From: Moraxella macacae 0408225 | Lineage (GTDB): Bacteria; Pseudomonadota; Gammaproteobacteria; Pseudomonadales; Moraxellaceae | NCBI RefSeq assembly: GCF_000320365.1 | Contig: NZ_ANIN01000001.1 | Span: 930,001 to 994,000 of the forward strand | Length of the DNA: 64,000 bases | Direction of reading: 5' to 3' | Part shown: positions 57,023 through 64,000 of the stretch, one piece after another | How positions within the stretch are numbered: the stretch's first letter is position 1 | Layout of the letters: every line of letters begins with the position of its first letter | Made by a program: the position numbers and the translations under genes | Notes under the pieces: generated by a model | Databases searched by the model: none | The model's input: the letters and a program-made list of their open reading frames with translations, nothing else | What the model was told of the DNA's origin: nothing

Positions 57023-58132
57023 CTATTTTGCCAAACCGATGATCCAACCGATGAAAGCCAGTACAATTGCAAGTGGTATGACAATTCGCACTGCAATGCG
57101 CCATAGGTTGTACACAATTTCTGAACTAAAGTTGAGTGATTTGCGTAAATGACTGATTTTCATTTGCCAACCTGCAAAAATTGCCAACCAAATGCCTGCA
57201 AATAAACTGAAGACGGCCACCAAATGATTTAGTGCCAAACTTGGTAACATTGCCAAACCTAAAGCAATAACCAGTACAATGACCGATATCAAAAAATTAA
57301 ACGATTGTTGGGAAATTTTTAGCGAAACTTGATAGGTGATAAGATGTAATAGGTAGCTTGCACCTGCCATCATGGCCAAAGCGTAGCAAATTGCTGATAT
57401 TTGACCAGTTGGCGGTAAGGCAAGAGCGACCAAAATACCGCCGATGATTTGAAAGCACCAAATTGGCAATACAATGCGACTGGCAATGCTTTTGTGATCT
57501 TTTTTGTGATCTTTGTTGACATCACCACGGTTTAATAATTGATTGGCATGGCTATGCCAAAATAAGCCCGTGCCTGCTCCCACACACACCAATGCCAATA
57601 CCACAGCAAGCGACCATTCGCTAAGCGATGTGGCAGTCATTTGCCATGTTGCTATGCCATTTTGGGCGATGTTTAATATAAATGCCACAGTTGCCAAACC
57701 CATTGCAAGCCAACCTGTTAACTGTTTGGCAAAACTTAAGCCAAGCGTGATTAATGCGATGATTGCCAATAGAGCAGGAGTGGCTACGGTGCTAATTGGT
57801 AAAAAATTTAGTTGTAAAATTGTGGCGGAACTGTTCAATAAATGTCCAACCACAGCCAATAATAACAACACGGTTAACCAACCAAAACCGCGCCAAATTG
57901 TTGCCACATCTGCTTCGCGGGTTAAAGTTGATAGGCCAATAAGTGGGGTTGTGCCACTGCGATATGCCAATGCGATCTCGGCAAATACGAGCGGTAAACC
58001 AACCAATGTCATTGCCACAAGCCATAACAGCCAAAAATCAACCTGGCCTGCGACACCACCAATAAACCACGCAAAAATTAACAAGGGCAATAAACCTGCA
58101 ATAAGTAACGGTTGCAAACGGTGAATTGTCAT
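57023..58132 (-). CDS. NSS/SNF-like transporter, atypical and short
   Basis: A 369-residue membrane protein with about ten hydrophobic segments. The block LPLVFAEIALAYRSGTTPLI near residue 45 and WRGFGWLTVLLL near 80 match TM2 and loop regions of neurotransmitter:sodium symporters. The canonical family is about 440-460 aa and has GNVWRFPY in TM1 for Na+ and substrate; here the first helix reads LLIAGLLPLLIFAWFIGG, so that motif is absent. The protein may therefore be a divergent member with a different coupling mode. A duplicated KDHKKDHK segment lies in a cytoplasmic loop near residue 205. Between aat upstream and rnfH downstream, all on one strand. Confidence 0.7.
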   Translation of the reverse strand: MTIHRLQPLLIAGLLPLLIFAWFIGGVAGQVDFWLLWLVAMTLVGLPLVFAEIALAYRSGTTPLIGLSTLTREADVATIWRGFGWLTVLLLLAVVGHLLNSSATILQLNFLPISTVATPALLAIIALITLGLSFAKQLTGWLAMGLATVAFILNIAQNGIATWQMTATSLSEWSLAVVLALVCVGAGTGLFWHSHANQLLNRGDVNKDHKKDHKSIASRIVLPIWCFQIIGGILVALALPPTGQISAICYALAMMAGASYLLHLITYQVSLKISQQSFNFLISVIVLVIALGLAMLPSLALNHLVAVFSLFAGIWLAIFAGWQMKISHLRKSLNFSSEIVYNLWRIAVRIVIPLAIVLAFIGWIIGLAK

Positions 58133-58136
58133 AAAA

Positions 58137-58922
58137 TTATCCTTTTGGCCTTGTTGATAAATTTAAAGTTAAACAGTTGTTTTTATTCACAATTGGACAG
58201 TTTAAGAGCAAATCTTTTGCCTGAATTTTTTGTGCAAAAATCATTGACCAAACACAGCTGTTTTGTGAAACCTGTCTTGCCAACTCGTGCAAAAACTGTT
58301 CGCGACCAATGACACTTGCTCCCAAGCTTAACAAATGAGTGTTTGGCAATTGACAATCCACCCATGCAAAATTTGACAATCGACACAAGACCATCAAGGC
58401 AAAAAACGCAGCTTTAGATGCATCGGTAACATGATGAAACATGCTTTCTCCAAAAAACGCTTGCCCTAATTTTACCCCATATAACCCACCGATCAGTGTG
58501 TCATGATCCCATACTTCCACGCTGATAGCATCGCCTTGTTTGTGCAGGGCGTAGTACGCATTTATCATTTCATCGCTTATCCAGGTGCCTTGTGAGTGAG
58601 CGCGAGTATTGCAACAGTTTTGTATCACACTCAAAAAATCAGCATTGACACTCACAGTCCAACCGCTGTTTTTAAGTTTTCTGATAAGGGTTTTGCTGGG
58701 TTTAAACGTGTGTGGATAAATAATACAACGCGGATTGGGCGACCACCACATAATGGGATCGCCGTGATTAAACCACGGAAACATACCGTGTGCGTAGGCA
58801 TAACGTAGGGTATTGACGGATAAATCCGCTCCAATAGCAATCAACCCATCGTTATTTTGGCAAAATAATGGGTTTGGAAAATTGTAAGCGCAAGCGTAGT
58901 TGTTGGGCTGTTTTACTGTCAA
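58137..58922 (-). CDS. aat: Leucyl/phenylalanyl-tRNA-protein transferase
   Basis: A 261-residue N-end-rule enzyme that adds Leu or Phe to proteins with N-terminal Arg or Lys, marking them for ClpAP. The signature GLIAIGADLSVNTLRYAYAH (near 26) and GMFPWF, the WWSPNPRC block and the ESMFHHVTDASKAAF segment are intact. The only usable initiator is TTG at 58922, since an in-frame TAA lies two codons upstream and the next Met is inside the conserved domain; no clear ribosome site precedes it. trxB-aat order is common in gammaproteobacteria. Confidence 0.92.
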   Translation of the reverse strand: MTVKQPNNYACAYNFPNPLFCQNNDGLIAIGADLSVNTLRYAYAHGMFPWFNHGDPIMWWSPNPRCIIYPHTFKPSKTLIRKLKNSGWTVSVNADFLSVIQNCCNTRAHSQGTWISDEMINAYYALHKQGDAISVEVWDHDTLIGGLYGVKLGQAFFGESMFHHVTDASKAAFFALMVLCRLSNFAWVDCQLPNTHLLSLGASVIGREQFLHELARQVSQNSCVWSMIFAQKIQAKDLLLNCPIVNKNNCLTLNLSTRPKG

Positions 58923-58963
58923 TTTTTATGTAAGTGCTTGTTATAGTAAGTGCTTGTTGTTGG

Positions 58964-59938
<975 letters not shown>

Positions 59939-60194
59939 TTAAAAATCAAAAATTAAAGAGTAAAAGAGTGTGTTTTAGTAAAGGGTCTGCGTTAAAATGA
60001 TTAAGATAAGGGGTTTTGTTGAAAATAACAAGGTTTAATAGCAATTTTTTTTGTGTGGATTGGAATTTATAATCGTTTGGTTTTATGGTAAAATTTATTT
60101 TTTTGTTATTTTTGTTGTTATTGTTATTGTTATTGGTTTTGTTTTTAAAAGCAAAACTGATTGTTGTGTGTCTTTTTATTGATTTTCCATTCCC

Positions 60195-60211
60195 AAAAGG
60201 TGAACGCGTTG
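60195..60211 (+). promoter_or_regulatory. Ribosome site supporting a TTG start for ftsK
   Basis: AAAAGG (60195-60200) lies eight bases before TTG 60209-60211; there is no ATG in frame before the first membrane helix. Confidence 0.65.
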
Positions 60212-63187
60212 TCGTATTATTTTCGCTTAAGTTTTTTGACTTTTCTTTGGTTGGCTGTCGCGGTACTGTTGTTTATGTCGCTTATGAGTTATTCTGCCAA
60301 TGATCCAAGTTGGTCGCATGCCAGTAATATTACAAGCAATGTCAGCAATTTAGCTGGCACAAGTGGGGCATGGCTGTCTGATATTTTGTACACATTTTTT
60401 GGAGCGTCAAGCTGGTGGTTTGTGTTGATGACGTGTTATGAAGGCTGGCGAGTGTGGTTTTGTCATACCGAACCGCATGGTTTGTTGCGATTGCTTGGTT
60501 ATACGTTGTTGTTGTTGGCAAGTTCAGCACTGATGAGTTTTTTACCGTTTGCTTGGTTAAGTCAAGGGCTTGTTGGACAAATTGTAGCCCAAGGTTTACA
60601 AAACTTGTTAACCACGTTTGGAGCGATTGGTTTTTTATTGGTATTTTTGTTGATTGTCATCACGTTTAGTTTTGATTTAAAATGGCATACAATTTTGGCA
60701 AAAACCCCTTTGGCAAAACACTTGGCAAAACGCCAAAAATCACCAAAAATCACCAAAAATCAAACCACAAACAACACGCAAATAAATGACACAAATAAAC
60801 AATCACCTTTGGCATTTGATGACAATTTGGTACAAGACACACCCAAGAGCGAAATTATTCGTCCAATTGTGAGTGAATCTAGGCAGGCAAAAAACAACCA
60901 AAATCAGGTTGACAAGCAACAAAGTCCATTGGACGATTTTTTAGATGAAACAGGGTTTAGCACCACCAAAGAATTTGAATGGATGGATAGCAACGAGGGG
61001 GTAAATCCTTTTCGTCCGATCAGTTCAGCGTATTTGGCAAACAGTAAATTAACCAAAAAATTAAACGCCAAGTTAAGAAACGAGACCATTCCTGACAATC
61101 CAAAATCAGAACCACAGACATTAAAACCACAGGCATCAGAGCCACAGCCACCACAAACTTCACAAGAAGTGCATTTTGAAAGCGATTTTACCGAAGAGTT
61201 TGATTCTAAGGCTAAGCAGCAGGCATACGACAAACATGACAACAATCATGAAAACAATCATGAAAACAACAATGATGACAATGTGTTTGACACTTTAATG
61301 CAAGCAACTCAAGATTTAACAACCTCAAGCACAAACGGCGAAACACAACCTACAAAACCTGATATACCGACCAAAAATGATGAAACGCAAAATGAACCAA
61401 AAACACAGTCCGTTGCTGAAATTTTAGGGCTTAGGGTTGTTACAAATCCTCCTCATTTACAAAATTTAGTGTCAAAAGACAGCACAGAACATATTGATTT
61501 TGCCAATGATGATGTTGCTATTGAAAATGTAGAGCCGACAAAATCGGTTACCGAACGATCTGTTGAAGCGGCAGAATTTGACACACAAGCACTTGACACA
61601 CAAACAAATGCCAAACCTGCTGAAAACCCGCTGGACATTCATAACGATGCCCTGTTTGCTCAAAAATCGCGTGCGATGCAAACCGCCCAATACCGTGCAG
61701 ATTTGCCTGCATTGCCATCAATGGATTTATTGGATTTGCCTGATCCAAACCGCAAACCAAGCTACATAAAAGAAGAATTGCAACAATTATCCGAATTGCT
61801 AGAAATTAAACTGCAAGATTTTGGTGTAAAAGCCCAAGTGGTTAACGCCCAAATGGGACCTGTGGTAACGCGTTTTGAAGTGGAATTGGCCGCCGGTGTC
61901 AAAGCCAGTAAAGTTACTGGCATTGCCAAGGATTTGGCGCGTTCGTTGTCTATGGCATCGGTGCGAGTGGTGGAGGTTATTCCGGGCAAGCCGTATATTG
62001 GCATTGAAGTGCCAAACCCACAGCGTCAAATGGTGCGTTTAATTGAATTGCTAAAAACCGACAGCTATCAAGATCCAAACGCCCATTTAAGCATGGCAAT
62101 GGGTAAAGATATTGCAGGAAGGCCTGTGGTAACTGATCTTGCCAAAGCACCACACATGCTTGTGGCAGGGACGACAGGATCGGGCAAATCGGTATTGGTT
62201 AATTCCTTGCTGTTGTCTTTGTTGTTAAAATATACCCCAAACCAGTTACGCATGATTTTGATTGATCCAAAACAGTTAGAGCTTGCCAATTATAATGACA
62301 TTCCGCATTTGTTGACACCTGTGGTAACTGATATGACCGAAGCGGCCAGTGCCTTGTCATGGTGCGTTGCTGAAATGGAGCGCCGTTATCAGTTAATGTC
62401 ATTGTTTAAAGTGCGAAAATTAGACGAATTTAACAAAAAAATCATTACCGCCGAAGAACAAGGACACCCATTGCTCGATCCGCTTTGGCGTATTCATGAC
62501 AGTGTGAGTCAGGACAAGCCACCCAAACTAAAAACCTTGCCACAAATCGTGATTGTGGCAGATGAGTTTGCTGATATGATTATGCAAGTTGGCAAACAAG
62601 CTGAAGAATTGATCACGCGCCTTGCCCAAAAATCACGCGCTGCAGGCATTCATTTGATTTTGGCAACCCAACGTCCATCGGTTGATGTCATTACAGGTTT
62701 GATTAAAGCCAACATTCCTGTGCGTGCCGCGTTACGTGTTAACTCAAAAGTAGACTCGCGCACGATTTTGGACGCAGGCGGTGCTGAAGATATGTTAGGG
62801 CATGGTGATATGTTGTTTTTAGGTCCCGGGCAAATAGAACCAAATCGTGTACATGGGGCGTTTATTAGCGATACCGAGGTGAACCGTATCTGTGATGCGT
62901 GGCGTGAACGTGGGGCGCCTGATTATATTGACAATATGTTTGATAATTTTGAGCTTATTGCCACAAATAATAGCGACAGTGGCAGTGGCGGCTCTAATGG
63001 CAATGATGATCCGTTGTATGATGAAGTGGTTGCTTTTGTCATGGAAAGCCGCAAAGTGTCAGCCTCTAGCATTCAGCGTAAATTTAGCATAGGTTATAAC
63101 CGTGCAGCCAGAATTGTCGATGCAATGGAGGCGGCGGGCTTGGTGAGTGCAATGGGGAAAAGTGGCAAACGAGAGTTATTGATATAA
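60209..63187 (+). CDS. ftsK: DNA translocase FtsK
   Basis: About 992 residues. Four hydrophobic segments occupy residues 8-170 (septal membrane anchor). A Gln/Asn/Thr-rich linker (about 180-540) contains duplicated NNHENNHEN units. The C-terminal motor (about 545-920) has Walker A GTTGSGKS near 654 and Walker B VIVADEFADM. The gamma DNA-reading domain ends the protein (DPLYDEVVAFVMESRKVSA ... AMGKSGKRELLI). It pumps DNA to dif and activates XerCD. I chose TTG 60209, with AAAAGG eight bases upstream, over a TTG at 60161. Confidence 0.93.
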   Translation: MSYYFRLSFLTFLWLAVAVLLFMSLMSYSANDPSWSHASNITSNVSNLAGTSGAWLSDILYTFFGASSWWFVLMTCYEGWRVWFCHTEPHGLLRLLGYTLLLLASSALMSFLPFAWLSQGLVGQIVAQGLQNLLTTFGAIGFLLVFLLIVITFSFDLKWHTILAKTPLAKHLAKRQKSPKITKNQTTNNTQINDTNKQSPLAFDDNLVQDTPKSEIIRPIVSESRQAKNNQNQVDKQQSPLDDFLDETGFSTTKEFEWMDSNEGVNPFRPISSAYLANSKLTKKLNAKLRNETIPDNPKSEPQTLKPQASEPQPPQTSQEVHFESDFTEEFDSKAKQQAYDKHDNNHENNHENNNDDNVFDTLMQATQDLTTSSTNGETQPTKPDIPTKNDETQNEPKTQSVAEILGLRVVTNPPHLQNLVSKDSTEHIDFANDDVAIENVEPTKSVTERSVEAAEFDTQALDTQTNAKPAENPLDIHNDALFAQKSRAMQTAQYRADLPALPSMDLLDLPDPNRKPSYIKEELQQLSELLEIKLQDFGVKAQVVNAQMGPVVTRFEVELAAGVKASKVTGIAKDLARSLSMASVRVVEVIPGKPYIGIEVPNPQRQMVRLIELLKTDSYQDPNAHLSMAMGKDIAGRPVVTDLAKAPHMLVAGTTGSGKSVLVNSLLLSLLLKYTPNQLRMILIDPKQLELANYNDIPHLLTPVVTDMTEAASALSWCVAEMERRYQLMSLFKVRKLDEFNKKIITAEEQGHPLLDPLWRIHDSVSQDKPPKLKTLPQIVIVADEFADMIMQVGKQAEELITRLAQKSRAAGIHLILATQRPSVDVITGLIKANIPVRAALRVNSKVDSRTILDAGGAEDMLGHGDMLFLGPGQIEPNRVHGAFISDTEVNRICDAWRERGAPDYIDNMFDNFELIATNNSDSGSGGSNGNDDPLYDEVVAFVMESRKVSASSIQRKFSIGYNRAARIVDAMEAAGLVSAMGKSGKRELLI

Positions 63188-63224
63188 ACGAAATTTTTCA
63201 ATATTTAACAAAAAAGGAATCAAA

Positions 63225-63257
63225 ATGCCTAAATACAACCAAGGGGCGAAATCATGA
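63225..63257 (+). CDS. Ten-codon leader frame overlapping the Mod start
   Basis: ATG at 63225 with AAAAAGGA upstream reads MPKYNQGAKS and stops at TGA 63255-63257, overlapping the Mod ATG (63254) as ATGA. It contains the Mod ribosome site AAGGGG (63241-63246). It could couple translation of Mod or be a remnant of a longer N-terminus; I have no evidence for a stable product. Confidence 0.35.
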   Translation: MPKYNQGAKS

Positions 63258-64000
63258 CTGAAATCACCCAAAAAATCTTATTTTCTAATACGCAGCCTGA
63301 AAGCGAACAAAAAACCGAACAAAACGAACCGCTTGCCCTGTTAAAACAGCATTTTGCCCATTGTTTTGATAAAAACGGTGCGTTTTTGCCTGAAAAAATG
63401 GCGCAAACTTTGCAGGCAAGCGGTATCAATACACAAAAAGAATACTATAACCTTAATTGGCTCGGTAAATCTTATGCCAAAATCTTAAAAGACCAGCCGC
63501 CTGAAACGCTTTTGAGCGAAGATATTAAGCACAATCAACAGCCTGAAAACCAAAACAGCCAAAACGTGTTAATTCAAGGCGATAATTTAGAAGTATTAAA
63601 GCACCTAAAACACGCCTACAAAAGCCAAATCAAGATGATTTACATCGATCCGCCGTATAACACAGGTTCTGATGGCTTTGTTTATCAAGATGACCGTAAA
63701 TTTACGCCACAGCAACTGGTGGAATTAGGCATGGATTTGGAAGAAGCCGAACGCGTGTTGGCATTTACCGCGAAAAAATCCAATTCCCACGCGGCGTGGC
63801 TTACGTTTATGTATCCGCGCCTTTATGTGGCGCGAGATTTGTTAAAAGACGATGGCGTGATTTTTATCAGTATTGATGATAATGAACAGGCGCAGTTAAA
63901 GTTATTGTGTGATGAAGTGTTTGGCGAGGAGAATTTTGTAGCGGATTTTATTTGGAATAACAAATATACAGTTTCTAATGATACTGATATTTCATACCAA
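63254..64000 (+). CDS. mod: Type III restriction-modification DNA methyltransferase (Mod), 3' end outside window
   Basis: 249 codons are visible. The catalytic motif IV is DPPYNTG (near residue 133) after NVLIQGDNLEVLKHLKHAYK and MIYI, the order of N6-adenine beta-class methylases. The region around AWLTFMYPRLYVARDLLKDDGVIFISIDDNEQ is the type III Mod block. The SAM-binding FxGxG motif should lie downstream beyond the window, as should a res gene. In Moraxella such Mod proteins can be phase-variable and control many genes epigenetically; no repeat tract is seen in the visible part. AAGGGG gives the ribosome site. Confidence 0.88.
   Translation, partial: MTEITQKILFSNTQPESEQKTEQNEPLALLKQHFAHCFDKNGAFLPEKMAQTLQASGINTQKEYYNLNWLGKSYAKILKDQPPETLLSEDIKHNQQPENQNSQNVLIQGDNLEVLKHLKHAYKSQIKMIYIDPPYNTGSDGFVYQDDRKFTPQQLVELGMDLEEAERVLAFTAKKSNSHAAWLTFMYPRLYVARDLLKDDGVIFISIDDNEQAQLKLLCDEVFGEENFVADFIWNNKYTVSNDTDISYQ

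Noticed and set aside
57543..58124. 193-codon frame on the plus strand opposite the NSS-like transporter
   Set aside because: Composition (N, T, A, P rich) is that expected of the reverse strand of a hydrophobic gene; no ribosome site or family match.

Overview
This AT-rich 64 kb stretch comes from a gammaproteobacterial chromosome, most likely a Moraxella or close Moraxellaceae relative. The evidence is the gene families, the UspA-like trimeric autotransporter anchor with a poly-G tract, the BetT/BetB/BetA locus and a type III DNA methyltransferase of the Moraxella kind. I cannot name the species from the sequence alone. Gene density is high and most genes are housekeeping. I found no tRNA, rRNA, CRISPR array, prophage or insertion sequence.

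Layout. 0-2 kb: the end of yggX, then prfB with its programmed +1 frameshift, then a gamma-type carbonic anhydrase. 2.2-7.9 kb: glycine-betaine synthesis (a BCCT transporter divergent from betB-betA). 8-13 kb: envelope genes, comprising two DUF1566 (Lcl_C) surface proteins behind a good Fur box, a His-rich lipoprotein and an MscS-like TM-repeat protein. 13-17 kb: two tandem FKBP-type prolyl isomerases and parE with a molybdenum-carrier/YpsA-like remnant on its tail. 17-24 kb: LemA and TPM proteins, pgpA-thiL-glmU and argH. 24-27 kb: an AlgR-like LytTR regulator followed by hemC-hemD, separated by a (AATTA)12 repeat and a terminator hairpin.

26.8-38 kb: a class V aminotransferase, a YdjM-like membrane protein, a D-2-hydroxyglutarate dehydrogenase-like flavoprotein and serA. 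Between the last two sits a short trimeric autotransporter whose signal peptide contains eight G residues, so it is out of frame here. Then come a PRTase-TRSP protein, a YqiA-like esterase, parC with a 16-bp tandem repeat upstream, and a decayed ribbon-helix-helix gene. 38-47 kb, all minus strand: sstT, holC, glmS, a small membrane protein, rph and two acyl-CoA synthetases. 47-53 kb: metR, an endonuclease/phosphatase-fold protein, a LOG-family protein, a stand-alone CZB zinc protein and metE. 53-64 kb: two DUF2382 stress proteins, a lone tuf, rimI, rnfH, an NSS-like transporter, aat, trxB, ftsK and the start of a type III Mod methyltransferase.

Shared themes. Several genes complete one another: glmS with glmU (UDP-GlcNAc supply), parE with parC (topoisomerase IV), serA with the D2HGDH-like enzyme (recycling of D-2-hydroxyglutarate), hemC with hemD, and metR with metE. 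A second theme is sequence instability. Short exact tandem duplications of about 10-17 bp recur in intergenic DNA, and in-frame low-complexity expansions recur in coding linkers. The clearest switch is the G8 tract in the autotransporter. The best candidates for something new are that phase-OFF adhesin, the repeat-plus-terminator arrangement before hemC, the repeat arrays in front of parC and tuf, the Fur-box-linked DUF1566 pair, and a possible small RNA between parC and sstT.
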